A stretch of 64,000 nt of DNA from Pseudomonadota bacterium (GTDB lineage Bacteria > Pseudomonadota > Gammaproteobacteria > Acidiferrobacterales > Acidiferrobacteraceae), in contig JAKBUS010000001.1 in assembly GCA_021841585.1 (NCBI GenBank), forward strand, positions 1-64,000, given 5' to 3'. A program made the translations under genes and the position numbers. The notes below the pieces were generated by a model that worked only from the letters and a program-made list of their open reading frames with translations, had not been told where the DNA came from and did no database searches. Within the stretch, counting starts at the first letter, position 1. Each line of letters starts with the position of its first letter. This document shows, in pieces, positions 37,969 through 46,851 of this stretch.

Positions 37969-38463
37969 ATGACGAGCAAATCCAAGGTCGAATTGGCGGA
38001 GTTTCTGACGCACCAATATCTGTGCGAGTCGCTGACCATCAAGGAGGTCGAGACGCTGCTCGACTATACCGAGCTCGTGCAGTTTCGCAAGAACGAGACG
38101 ATCGCCGACATCGGCGAGGTCGGCGAGGCCTTGTACTTCGTGGTCAAGGGCGAGGTGGCTCTCTATTATGACGAGGGAGGCCAGGAAAGCGAGGTCGGGC
38201 GCATGACCGAGGGCGAGCTCATGGGCGAGATGTCGTTCTTCGACCGCAAGCCGCGCTCGGCGCGCATGCGCGCGAAATCCGATGACACGCGCGTGCTGCT
38301 GCTCTCGCGCGCCAAGTACAAGCGCATACGGGTCGAGCACCCTTACATCGCGGTGAATCTCCTGGAGCATGCCGTGATCAGCCTCGACCACCTGTTCCGA
38401 CGCGTCAGTAACGACGTCGCCGGCTTCTCCCAGTACATCCATGGGGGCGGCATCAAGCGCTAG
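37969..38463 (+). CDS. Stand-alone cyclic-nucleotide-binding domain protein
   Basis: The 164-residue protein is a single cNMP-binding domain: EVGEALYFVVKGEVALYYDEGG, then GELMGEMSFFDRKPRSARMRA (read in part), which matches the phosphate-binding cassette GExxxx-PRSAxxxA. No helix-turn-helix follows, so it is not a typical Crp/Fnr regulator; it may act through protein contacts. ATG 37969 has GAGGAACGGGG upstream and is preferred to ATG 37942. Its last 11 bases overlap the convergent mpl gene. Confidence 0.8.
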   Translation: MTSKSKVELAEFLTHQYLCESLTIKEVETLLDYTELVQFRKNETIADIGEVGEALYFVVKGEVALYYDEGGQESEVGRMTEGELMGEMSFFDRKPRSARMRAKSDDTRVLLLSRAKYKRIRVEHPYIAVNLLEHAVISLDHLFRRVSNDVAGFSQYIHGGGIKR

Positions 38464-39808
38464 CCCCCAGGGCCGCGAGCAGGCGGCCGTGGAGGCCCGC
38501 GAATCCGCCGTTGCTCATGATGAGGATGTGGTCGCCCGGGCGGGCGTCGGCGATGAGCCCGGCGATCAGGTCCTCGTGGCTATGATAGACGCGCGCGCGG
38601 CCGCCAAGGCCGGCGAGGGCCGCCTCGACGTCCCATCCGATATCCGGCGGGGCATAGACATAGGTCGCGTCGGCCAGCGCCAGCGACGGGCCGAGGGTCT
38701 CGCGGTGCACCCCCTGACGCATGGTGTTGGAGCGCGGCTCCAGGACGGCCAGGACGCGCGCCGGCGCGACCCGCGTCTTCAGGGCCTCGAGCGTGGCATG
38801 AATGGCGGTCGGGTGATGGGCGAAATCGTCATAGACCGTGATGTCGCGCGCGCGCCCATACACCTCGAGGCGCCTTTTCACCCCACGAAAGGTCGCAAGC
38901 GCCCGCAGTGCGGTCTCTGCCGGGACCCCGGCGAAACGCGCCGCGCTTACCGCCGCCAGGGCATTAGCCACATTGTGGCGGCCGGCCAGCGACCAGTGCA
39001 CGGCGCCGACCACGCGTCCGCGCAGACTCACCTCGAAGGCGCTGCCATCGGCGGCCAGCAACCGCGCCTCCCAGCCATCGGCCCGCGAGAAGTATTCGAC
39101 GGGGGTCCAGACGCCCGTTGCGATGACGTCGGCCAGGGCCGTATCCGTGCCGTTGGCGATGATCAGGCCGGTACCGGGGACGATACGCAGTAGATGCTGG
39201 AATTGGCGGGAGATCGACGCGAGATCCGGGTAGATGTCGGCGTGATCGTACTCCAGGTTATTCAAGATCAAGGCCCGCGGCCGGTAATGGACGAACTTGG
39301 CGCGCTTGTCGAAAAACGCGGTGTCGTACTCGTCGGCCTCGACCACGAAGAAGCGGGACGGGGTGAGCCGCGCCGATACCCCGAAGTCCTGCGGCACGCC
39401 GCCGATCAGGAATCCCGGCTCGAGCCCGGCCTGCTCCAGGATCCAGGCGACGAGGCTCGTGACCGTGGTCTTACCGTGAGTCCCGGCCACGGCGATGACG
39501 AAGCGGTCGCGCAAGACGTGCTCGGCCAGCCACTGGGGGCCCGAGACGTAGGGGATGCCGGCATTCAAGACCTCCTCCACCGCCGGATTGCCGCGCGAGA
39601 GGGCGTTGCCGATCACCACCAGATCCGGGGCCGGTGTCGGCAGGGCGTCGTAGCCCTCGGTAACGGCGATGCCGCTCTCTTTCAGTTGGTCGCTCATGGG
39701 GGGATAGACCCCGCGATCGGAGCCCGTCACATCGAGACCCGCGGCCCGCGCCAACAGCGCGAGCCCGCCCATGAATGTCCCACCGATTCCGAGAATATGG
39801 ATGCGCAT
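38453..39808 (-). CDS. mpl: UDP-N-acetylmuramate:L-alanyl-gamma-D-glutamyl-meso-diaminopimelate ligase
   Basis: The 451-residue Mur ligase begins MRIHILGIGGTFMGGLALLA, then SGPQWLAEHVLRD, the ATP loop VAGTHGKTTVTSL, FVVEADEYDTAFFDKR (the Mpl signature that separates it from MurC) and the DDFAHHPTAI segment. It reattaches recycled tripeptide to UDP-MurNAc during cell-wall recycling. An upstream open extension is not needed: ATG 39808 overlaps the stop of the preceding gene (ATGA). Confidence 0.92.
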   Translation of the reverse strand: MRIHILGIGGTFMGGLALLARAAGLDVTGSDRGVYPPMSDQLKESGIAVTEGYDALPTPAPDLVVIGNALSRGNPAVEEVLNAGIPYVSGPQWLAEHVLRDRFVIAVAGTHGKTTVTSLVAWILEQAGLEPGFLIGGVPQDFGVSARLTPSRFFVVEADEYDTAFFDKRAKFVHYRPRALILNNLEYDHADIYPDLASISRQFQHLLRIVPGTGLIIANGTDTALADVIATGVWTPVEYFSRADGWEARLLAADGSAFEVSLRGRVVGAVHWSLAGRHNVANALAAVSAARFAGVPAETALRALATFRGVKRRLEVYGRARDITVYDDFAHHPTAIHATLEALKTRVAPARVLAVLEPRSNTMRQGVHRETLGPSLALADATYVYAPPDIGWDVEAALAGLGGRARVYHSHEDLIAGLIADARPGDHILIMSNGGFAGLHGRLLAALGASA

Positions 39809-40308
39809 CAGCTCTTGGGTAAAGGAAAAAGGGTAATAAGGATCCAGCCGCTCACGAAGATCCCGGTCAAGGTCATGAGCGCGCTCAAGGGGAGCGGAAG
39901 CTCCAGGGCGTGCCAGAGGATCTTGGTGACGATGGCCGTAAACCACACCGCAAGGACAATGGCCAGGACCTCGGAGCCCAGGGCGCCGAAGCCGTGACCA
40001 AGCGACAAGGGCCAGGTGACGAGATTGATGAGCACGTTGCTGCCGTAGATCGCGGTCATGGTCTGCCCGTAGCGGACCCACAGCCGGCGTATGGCGATGA
40101 AGGCCGCGACCCACAGGCCAAGCAGGGTGGTCTGGGTGGTGGCGAAGCCAAGCCGCTGGATGTTATGCGAAAAACCGGTGTCGACCGCATAGTTCGTCGC
40201 CAACGCCAAGGCCGCGACGAGCGCCAGCAAGGCGCGCGAGGCCGGAAGGTCCTGCGGGCGGCCCACCAAAAACCCGATATCGAGAAACAGCTTGAGCAGC
40301 GCCCGCAT
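39808..40308 (-). CDS. Multi-pass membrane protein of unknown function
   Basis: The 166-residue protein has about four hydrophobic segments (near 25-42, 62-74, 82-118 and 134-160), with NIQRLGFATTQTTLLGLW between the first two. No family was recognised. It lies immediately upstream of mpl with an ATGA overlap, so it is translationally coupled to it. That could suggest a cell-envelope role, but this is positional inference only. Confidence 0.65.
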   Translation of the reverse strand: MRALLKLFLDIGFLVGRPQDLPASRALLALVAALALATNYAVDTGFSHNIQRLGFATTQTTLLGLWVAAFIAIRRLWVRYGQTMTAIYGSNVLINLVTWPLSLGHGFGALGSEVLAIVLAVWFTAIVTKILWHALELPLPLSALMTLTGIFVSGWILITLFPLPKS

Positions 40309-40419
40309 CTAGGGGCACGCACGCGAGCGGGATACGGGCGAGGGCGAAGACATAATGGCGGATGATAAACCGCTTCGCGGCTGGAACAAAACGCCACATC
40401 CCTCTACACTGGCCGACCC

Positions 40420-41526
40420 ATGACCGAACTTCTGACAGACGGCGCGGCGCTCGCCCAGCTTTCCACCGCCATCACCGCGTCTCCCTGGACGGGTCTCGAC
40501 ACCGAATTCGTGCGCGAGCGCACCTACTACGCGAAGCTCTGCCTGGTCCAGGTCGCGACCCCGGACACCATGGCGCTGGTCGACCCTTTGCCTCTCGACA
40601 TCACACCCCTCGGTCAGGCGCTTGCGGGCCCGGGGGTCAAGATTCTGCACGCCGGCCGGCAGGACCTGGAGCTCCTTTTGCAGGAGACCGGTGTACTGCC
40701 GGCGCCGCTGTTCGACACCCAGATGGCGGCGGCGCTGGTCGGCCACGACGAGCAGATCGGCTATGCAAATCTGGTCGCACAACTGCTCAAGGTGGAGCTC
40801 GCCAAGGATGCCACGCGCACCAACTGGGCGGCGCGCCCCCTGAGCGATCGCCAGCTCGCCTATGCGCAAGACGACGTACGCCATCTCGACGCCTTGCGCA
40901 CGGCGCTGCTTGCGGAGCTCGAGCGCCTGGGGCGCACCGCGTGGCTCGTCGAGGATTGCGCGGCCCTGAACGACCCCGGACTCTATCGCTTCTCGCCCGA
41001 ACAACTGGTGCGTCGCTACCGCCAGGGTGCGAACCTGTCGCCACCCGCCCAGGCCCTGTTTCAGGCACTGCTGTTGTGGCGCGAGGACGCCGCCCGCGAG
41101 GCCGACCTGCCACGCGCGTGGGTGGTGCCAGACGCGGTCTTGATGGATCTCGCCGCCCGACCGCCGAAGGGTCGCGCGGACTTAGTGGAGCGGCGCGGGC
41201 TCGACGAGCGGCAGGTCCGCCGCCTGGGCGACCAGATGCTGGACGTGCTCCAGGGGGCCCCGGATCACCCCCTCCATCCGTGGCCCGCGGCACGCCTCGA
41301 TGCCGAGGAGGAGCGGCTTTACCAAGCGCTCACGGCCCTCATCGATGCCCGTGCCCAGGCCTTGGGTATCCAGGGGGGCATCGTCGGCTCGCGCCGGACC
41401 TTGAAGGAGGTCGCGCAGGGCGCCGCGCCTGGGAACCTCGCGCGCGGCTGGCGCGCCGAGGTCCTTGGGGCGGAGGGCGAGCGGCTGCTTGCCGAGATCG
41501 CGGAGCGTCATGCCGACGCTACGTGA
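40420..41526 (+). CDS. rnd: Ribonuclease D
   Basis: The 368-residue enzyme has the DEDD exonuclease residues: Asp28 and Glu30 in LDTEFVRERTYY, the HAGRQDLELL segment, and the AYAQDDVRHLD tyrosine/Asp motif. Two HRDC-like helical domains follow. It trims 3' ends of tRNA and other stable RNAs. The length is normal. Its last 17 bases overlap the start of engB on the same strand. Confidence 0.93.
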   Translation: MTELLTDGAALAQLSTAITASPWTGLDTEFVRERTYYAKLCLVQVATPDTMALVDPLPLDITPLGQALAGPGVKILHAGRQDLELLLQETGVLPAPLFDTQMAAALVGHDEQIGYANLVAQLLKVELAKDATRTNWAARPLSDRQLAYAQDDVRHLDALRTALLAELERLGRTAWLVEDCAALNDPGLYRFSPEQLVRRYRQGANLSPPAQALFQALLLWREDAAREADLPRAWVVPDAVLMDLAARPPKGRADLVERRGLDERQVRRLGDQMLDVLQGAPDHPLHPWPAARLDAEEERLYQALTALIDARAQALGIQGGIVGSRRTLKEVAQGAAPGNLARGWRAEVLGAEGERLLAEIAERHADAT

Positions 41527-42109
41527 CGCGGCCTTTCTGCTCGGCGCCCCGCGGGCGCGCGACCTCCCTCCGGACACCGGCGCGGAGGTGGCGTTCGCGG
41601 GCCGCTCGAACGCCGGCAAGTCGAGCGCCTTGAACGCGCTGACCGCGCAGACGGGCCTCGCGCGCGTGAGCAAGACCCCGGGACGCACGCAGCAGCTGAA
41701 CGTATTTGCGCTGTCGCACGACCAGCGCCTGGTCGACCTCCCCGGTTACGGCTATGCCAAGGTCCCGCAGGCGTTGCGTCACACCTTCTTCGCGCTCACG
41801 ACCGACTATCTCGAGCACCGCCGGAGCCTGAAAGGCCTCGTGCTGCTGGCCGACATTCGCCAGGGACTGAAGGCCGAAGACCATAGCCTCCTCCAAAGCC
41901 GCAATGACATCCCCATCCTGGTGCTGCTCTCCAAGGCCGACAAGATCAATCGCGGGGAGCGCCAACGCATCCTTCGCGAGCTGGCGAAGGTCGCGCCCGA
42001 GACCGCCTACCTCTTGCCATTTTCAGCCCTCACGCGCGAGGGCCTGGAGGAGACGCGTGAGACGGTGTCGCAATGGCTTGGGCTCGGCGAACCGCCTCCC
42101 GCCGACTAA
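41510..42109 (+). CDS. engB: Ribosome-biogenesis GTPase EngB/YsxC (YihA)
   Basis: The 199-residue GTPase contains G1 GRSNAGKSS, the switch TPGRTQQLN, G3 DLPGYGYAK and G4 LSKADKI, all in the spacing of EngB/YihA proteins that help assemble the 50S subunit. ATG 41510 gives the normal N-terminus (MPTLRDAAFLLGA) and overlaps the end of rnd by 17 bases, indicating coupled translation. Confidence 0.93.
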   Translation: MPTLRDAAFLLGAPRARDLPPDTGAEVAFAGRSNAGKSSALNALTAQTGLARVSKTPGRTQQLNVFALSHDQRLVDLPGYGYAKVPQALRHTFFALTTDYLEHRRSLKGLVLLADIRQGLKAEDHSLLQSRNDIPILVLLSKADKINRGERQRILRELAKVAPETAYLLPFSALTREGLEETRETVSQWLGLGEPPPAD

Positions 42110-42426
42110 GGGCTTTGATGAGCGCCTTCGCGCCGTTAGCGATCTTGCTTGTAGCTATTAGCGTGGATCATTAAAACCCACGGCCTTTGACCGCTCCATG
42201 AAGTGTCCGTTGGCCCGCGAGGGGGGGTTCGCATCAAACCCGCAAAATCGCCGGGTTATCACCCGCATAGATCCCCCGTGCGGCAGTCCGCTAGGTCACC
42301 GATGTCGGTCTCGGCCGGCGTCGTGCGTGAGGGCGCGTAGCCCGCTCGGGGTGTAAGCCCGAACCCTTCTTGAGTTGTACGCCAACGCCAGCCGGAGGGG
42401 GCCGATGTCACGGCAGCTTGAGGTGA
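42110..42426. other. Intergenic region without recognised gene
   Basis: These 317 bases follow engB. The composition shifts around 42140-42260, with GCAAAATCGCCGGGTTATCA-type runs that may be remnant mobile DNA, but no inverted repeats or transposase similarity could be established. No tRNA was recognised. Confidence 0.35.
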
Positions 42427-42840
42427 TCATGTGGGCGCTTGTAAGATTTTCAAAAGGACCTCGGGGGCGTGAATCGGCAGCGCTGCGCGGGCACAGCCTT
42501 GCGCGTCACGCGTGACGATGGCGCCCGCGCCCGCATGGCGGCCGGCGTCGTGCAGCACCGCATCCTCGAAATCCGCGAAGACCAATTCCTGCGCCGACTC
42601 CAGGACGGGCCGATTGACCGGCGCGATCTCAAAAAGCGAGAGCAGATCCTTCACGTGCGTTCGCGTCCGCGGGGCACCTGGAGACTTATTGGCCAGACAA
42701 TAAATGGTGGTGATCGTAGGGGCGCACAGGAGCCCATCCAAGCCCCCCCACTCCAGCGATGCCACAAGGAGCCTTGCGTCATGCGCGAAGGGTTCGCGGT
42801 CCAGAAGGACGTCAAGGATCACGCTGGTATCAAAAAGCAT
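42427..42840 (-). CDS. PIN-domain toxin (VapC-like)
   Basis: The 137-residue protein is a PIN ribonuclease of the VapC type. The first catalytic Asp is in LFDTSVILDVLL, acidic residues lie in DFEDAVLHDAG and IVTRDAQGCARA closes the active site. Such toxins cleave RNA unless bound by an antitoxin. ATG 42840 is preferred, though an in-frame TTG at 42846 overlaps the antitoxin stop. The toxin looks complete and has all acidic motifs, while its antitoxin is broken. Confidence 0.82.
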   Translation of the reverse strand: MLFDTSVILDVLLDREPFAHDARLLVASLEWGGLDGLLCAPTITTIYCLANKSPGAPRTRTHVKDLLSLFEIAPVNRPVLESAQELVFADFEDAVLHDAGRHAGAGAIVTRDAQGCARAALPIHAPEVLLKILQAPT

Positions 42841-42842
42841 CC

Positions 42843-43041
42843 TCAACGAGGCTTCTCGCCCAAATAACGCAAATAGCCATCTCGATCAACGCCCCCTCCG
42901 CGCAAGACCCCCTTCAGGGAACGCGTGAGCGGAGGCAATTCGGGAGGGCCACCCTCGGGATCAGCCCCATCATTTAGGGACGCGCGCCCTTGCCCGCTTT
43001 ATCAGCGCCTCATCCAATCGCGGCGTGAGCTTGGTGTTCAT
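42843..43041 (-). pseudogene. Antitoxin of the PIN toxin, internally deleted
   Basis: The start MNTKLTPRLDEALIKRARA (ATG 43041) is the ribbon-helix N-terminus of DUF6364-type antitoxins, but it meets a stop at 42970-42972 after 23 residues. In another frame, about 42978 to 42843, the C-terminal toxin-binding part survives: PPLTRSLKGVLRGGGVD, then YLRYLGEKPR. Compared with normal members of about 85 residues, some 20 central residues are missing and the frame has shifted. Its terminal stop overlaps the TTG of the toxin. Confidence 0.72.
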
Positions 43042-43280
43042 TCTCGGGACCTTTGCGACGTGTACTTTCCGGCATCAGTGTGCGTCTCCTGAACGGGGCG
43101 TCAAACCACGATGTCGGAGGCCCGGCGCTCGCGGACTCGCCCGATTTGGCCCCGAAAAGCGACCCTTTGCGTGATGAAGGATTCGCGAACAGCTCGGCCT
43201 TGGGTGGCCTTAGTGTCCCTTGACGATGCAGGGCAAGCGCGTCTTTACGCGGGCTTATGGGTGTGTATATGATGGCTCAT
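43042..43280. other. Intergenic region between antitoxin and polA terminator
   Basis: No gene was recognised. It presumably contains the promoter of the toxin-antitoxin unit on the minus strand near 43060-43120. Confidence 0.35.
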
Positions 43281-43315
43281 AAAAAAACCCCGGGCACAAG
43301 GGAGAGGGCCCGGGG
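43281..43315 (-). terminator. Intrinsic terminator of polA
   Basis: On the minus strand CCCCGGGC (43315-43308) and GCCCGGGG (43295-43288) form an 8-base-pair stem with a 12-base loop, followed by seven T (43287-43281). It lies about 105 bases beyond the polA stop. A second hairpin, CCTGGGC/GCCCAGG, sits between them at 43327-43346. Confidence 0.85.
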
Positions 43316-43421
43316 ATAAACGAGACCCTGGGCCTAGCGGCCCAGGTTACCCGCTCAGGGAGGAGAAGCGGATAAAGGACATAACGTCCTACCTACATAG
43401 ACCGCGGGTCCCGCAAGAAGT

Positions 43422-46082
43422 TCAGTGGGCCTCGTCCCAGTTTTTCCCCACGCCGCATTCGGCGATGAGCGGTACCGAAAGGGCCGCGACCTGCTCCATG
43501 CGCGCCACGACCGCCTCCTTCAGGGCCGGGACCTCCGCGTCCGGGACCTCGAATACGAGCTCGTCATGGACCTGCATGATCATGCGCGCGGCCAATCCGG
43601 TGTCGGCGAGATAGGCGTCCACCGCCAGCATGGCCATTTTGATCAGGTCAGCGGCCGTACCCTGCAGGGGCGCGTTGATGGCGGTGCGCTCGGCGTATTG
43701 GCGCCGGCCGGCATGACTTGCCTTGATGTCTGGGATGTACAGCCGGCGGCCGAAGAGGGTCTCCACATAGCCCTGGCGGCGGGCCGTGGCGCGCATGTCC
43801 TCCATGTAGCGATGGACCCCCGGATAGCGGCGAAAATAGAGGTCGTAATAGTCCTGGGCGCGTCCCTGATCGATGCGCAGCTGGCGGGCGAGCCCAAACG
43901 CCGACATGCCGTACATGAGCCCGAAATTGATCGCCTTGGCCGCCCGCCGCTGGTCATCTGTGACGGTCTCCGGCGTCATGCCGAAGACCTCGGCGGCGGT
44001 CGCGCGATGCACGTCCCGGCCCTCCTGAAAGGCGCGCATCAGGCCCGCGTCCTGGGATAGGTGGGCCATGAGGCGCAGTTCAATCTGGGAGTAGTCGGCC
44101 GATAGAATGCGTTGGCCGGGGCCGGCCACAAAGGCCTGGCGGATACGCCGACCCTCCTCGGTGCGCACCGGGATGTTCTGGAGGTTCGGGTCGCTCGATG
44201 ATAGGCGGCCGGTGGCGGCCACCGCCTGGTGGTAGGTCGTATGGATGCGACCGGTACGCGGGTCCACCATCGACGGCAGCTTGTCGGTGTAGGTGCTTTT
44301 CAGCTTCCCGACGGCCCGGTAATCGAGGATGAGCTGCGGCAGGGGGTAATCGAGGGCGAGCTCGGCGAGCACCTCCTCGGCCGTCGACGGCTGCCCCTTG
44401 GGGGTACGCTTCTTGACCGGGAGCTTCAGCTCCGTAAAGAGAATATCCTGGATCTGGGAGGGCGAATTGAGGTTGAAGGCGCGCCCGGCCAAATCATGCG
44501 CCTGGTTCTCGAGGCGCGCGAGCTTGATGCCGAGCTCGGCGCTTTGGCGGCGCAGCATGGCGGTGTCGATGGGCACGCCAGTGGCCTCAACGCGCGCCAG
44601 CACCGGGCTCAAAGGACGCTCTATCGTCGCGTAGATATGTGACAGGCCGGGCTGCGCGGCAAGCCGGCCGAGCAGTTCTGCATGCAGGGCGAGGAGCGCG
44701 GCGGCCGTGTCACCGGCGGCCGCCGCGCGCTCGTCGGACGGGACCGCCGAGAGCCCCCGGCGGGCGCGGCCTTCGCCGAGCAGCGTCGCCTGGGTCGCTG
44801 CCGGACGACCCAGGTATTTCAGGGCCAACGTGGCGAGGTCGTGGCTCGGCGCGCCGCTGTCTAGGACATAAGAGGCCAGCATGACATCGTCCCATGGCCC
44901 GGCAAAGCCGACGTGTTCCGGCATCAGGAGCCGGAGTAGGCGCTTGCTGTCGTGGACTACAAGTGGCGGCGCGCCATTTTCGAAGAGCGGATGCACGGCG
45001 GCAAGCAAGGCTTCGAGGGCGGGGCCGTTTAGGAGGGCCTCCGCCGCCGGGATCATCCATGCCCCCCCGGCCGTTCCCACGACCAGCGCCACCACCCTTC
45101 CGCCGTCATCCCACAGATCGAGGGCCACGAGCGGGGCCGCCTGCCAGGTCGCGGCCTGCGCGTGGATGGCCTCGGGGTCGGTCAGGGTGATGGCGGCGGT
45201 CGGGACCCGGTGGGCCTCGGCGCCGAGCTCGGCAAGCCAGCTCTTGAATTCCAGCTCACCATACAACTGGCGGAGCCCCTCCCGGTCCGGGGGTTGCGGC
45301 ACGAGATCTACGAGCGTGAGCGGCAAGGGCACGTCGCAGCGGATGGTGACAAGCTTACGCGCGAGCTCGAGCTGCGGCCGGCCCGCGCGCAAGGTCTCGC
45401 CCAGGCGCCCGGAGACCTCATCGGCATGCGCCATGAGCGCGTCGAGCGAACCATAGGTCTCGAGCCAGCGCACCGCGGTCTTTGGGCCGGCGCCGGCCAC
45501 GCCCGGGACGTTGTCGACCTTGTCGCCGACGATGGCGAGGTAATCGACGATGCGCTCGGGCGGCACGCCGAAGCGGGCGATCACGCCCTCGCGGTCAAGG
45601 GCCTGATCGGTCATGGTGTTGATCAGGGTGACATCCGCGGTCACGAGCTGCGCCATGTCCTTGTCGCCCGTGGAGATCACCACCTTGAGGCCCTCGGCGC
45701 GCGCGAGGTTGGCGAGCGTGCCGATCACGTCGTCGGCCTCGACATCGGGCACCGCGAGCAGCGGGACGCCCAGGGCCCGGATCAAGGCGTGCAGCCGCGG
45801 GATCTGGACCACGAGGTCGTCGGGCATGGCCGTGCGTGTCGCCTTGTAATCGGCATACAGGGTGTCGCGGAAGGTGCCGCCGGGGGCATCGAAGACCATG
45901 GCGATCAGCTGCGGCTTGTAATCCGCGCACAACTTCCGCAGCATGTTGGCTACGCCATAGATCGCGCCCGTCGGCTCACCACGCGTGTTTCGCAAATCGG
46001 GCATGGCGTGAAACGCCCGGTACAGATAGGATGAGCCGTCCACCAACAGCAAGAGTTGTCCAGGATTCCCGCTTGGTATCAT
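43422..46082 (-). CDS. polA: DNA polymerase I
   Basis: The 886-residue protein has an N-terminal 5'-3' exonuclease (LLLVDGSSYLYRAFHAMP, then VSTGDKDMAQLV and DNVPGVAGAGPKTA, close to E. coli). A proofreading-like domain covers about 310-500, and family A polymerase motifs follow: SADYSQIELRLMAHLS (A), RRAAKAINFGLMYGMSAFGL (B) and MQVHDELVFEV (C). In the exonuclease-fold domain the Asp-x-Glu pair is replaced by DLW, so 3'-5' proofreading is probably lost. It serves repair and Okazaki-fragment processing. The start codon overlaps that of the divergent LOG gene. Confidence 0.93.
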   Translation of the reverse strand: MIPSGNPGQLLLLVDGSSYLYRAFHAMPDLRNTRGEPTGAIYGVANMLRKLCADYKPQLIAMVFDAPGGTFRDTLYADYKATRTAMPDDLVVQIPRLHALIRALGVPLLAVPDVEADDVIGTLANLARAEGLKVVISTGDKDMAQLVTADVTLINTMTDQALDREGVIARFGVPPERIVDYLAIVGDKVDNVPGVAGAGPKTAVRWLETYGSLDALMAHADEVSGRLGETLRAGRPQLELARKLVTIRCDVPLPLTLVDLVPQPPDREGLRQLYGELEFKSWLAELGAEAHRVPTAAITLTDPEAIHAQAATWQAAPLVALDLWDDGGRVVALVVGTAGGAWMIPAAEALLNGPALEALLAAVHPLFENGAPPLVVHDSKRLLRLLMPEHVGFAGPWDDVMLASYVLDSGAPSHDLATLALKYLGRPAATQATLLGEGRARRGLSAVPSDERAAAAGDTAAALLALHAELLGRLAAQPGLSHIYATIERPLSPVLARVEATGVPIDTAMLRRQSAELGIKLARLENQAHDLAGRAFNLNSPSQIQDILFTELKLPVKKRTPKGQPSTAEEVLAELALDYPLPQLILDYRAVGKLKSTYTDKLPSMVDPRTGRIHTTYHQAVAATGRLSSSDPNLQNIPVRTEEGRRIRQAFVAGPGQRILSADYSQIELRLMAHLSQDAGLMRAFQEGRDVHRATAAEVFGMTPETVTDDQRRAAKAINFGLMYGMSAFGLARQLRIDQGRAQDYYDLYFRRYPGVHRYMEDMRATARRQGYVETLFGRRLYIPDIKASHAGRRQYAERTAINAPLQGTAADLIKMAMLAVDAYLADTGLAARMIMQVHDELVFEVPDAEVPALKEAVVARMEQVAALSVPLIAECGVGKNWDEAH

Positions 46083-46833
46083 GACTGCCCCAAAATCTCA
46101 AAAGACCCTGATCAAGAAAAAACCGGCGCCCATGCACGGCGGCGGACCCGCCCCCGATGGCGCCCTATCGCGAGAGGCCTGGAAGATCTTCCAGATCATG
46201 GCGGAGTTCGTCGAGGGTTTCGAGGCCCTGGCGCAGATCCGGCCGTCGGTGAGCATCTTCGGTTCGGCACGCATCGCCCCCGACCACCCCTATTTCGCGC
46301 TCACCGAGGACATCGCCCGGAAATTGTCGGACGCGGGTTTTAGCGTCGTGAGCGGTGGCGGCCCCGGCATCATGGAGGCCGCCAACAAGGGCGCCTATGC
46401 CGGCCCCTCACCGAGCGTCGGCCTGAATATCCGCCTGCCTCATGAGCAGGCTGGCAACGCCTACCAGGATATCCGCCTGACCTTCCAGCACTTCTTCGCG
46501 CGCAAGGTCATGTTCGTGAAGTATGCCACAGCCTACGTGGTCATGCCCGGCGGCTTCGGCACCCTGGATGAGCTGATGGAGATCCTGGCGCTCATCCAGA
46601 CCGGCAAGAGCCGGCGCATCCCCATCATCCTCGTCCACACCCCGTTCTGGGCGGGCCTCGTGGAGTGGTTCCGCTCGGCCTTGCGGCGCGACGGCGTGAT
46701 CAGCGAGGCGGACCTGGACCTCTTCGTCATGCTCGACCGGCCGGAAGACGTCATCGATACCATATTCCGCTATTTCGAAGTGAGCGGCTTCGAGCCCTCC
46801 GAAGAGGAAAAGGAGATCCAGCTCAACCTCTGA
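46081..46833 (+). CDS. LOG family protein (TIGR00730 Rossmann fold)
   Basis: The 250-residue protein has the lysine-decarboxylase-like/LOG motifs SIFGSARIAPDHP, VSGGGPGIMEAANKGA and VVMPGGFGTLDELME (PGGxGTxxE). Relatives are cytokinin riboside 5'-phosphate phosphoribohydrolases or nucleotide hydrolases; the bacterial role is unsettled. The start at ATG 46081 shares bases with the polA start. An internal ATG at 46132 would remove a basic 17-residue leader and avoid the overlap. It is followed after 18 bases by the homoserine kinase gene. Confidence 0.85.
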   Translation: MTAPKSQKTLIKKKPAPMHGGGPAPDGALSREAWKIFQIMAEFVEGFEALAQIRPSVSIFGSARIAPDHPYFALTEDIARKLSDAGFSVVSGGGPGIMEAANKGAYAGPSPSVGLNIRLPHEQAGNAYQDIRLTFQHFFARKVMFVKYATAYVVMPGGFGTLDELMEILALIQTGKSRRIPIILVHTPFWAGLVEWFRSALRRDGVISEADLDLFVMLDRPEDVIDTIFRYFEVSGFEPSEEEKEIQLNL

Positions 46834-46851
46834 CGAGGGGCCTGGTTTCGT

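Noticed and set aside
42140..42260. Possible insertion-sequence end between engB and the toxin
   Set aside because: The sequence felt like mobile-element DNA, but no terminal repeats, duplications or transposase fragment could be shown.
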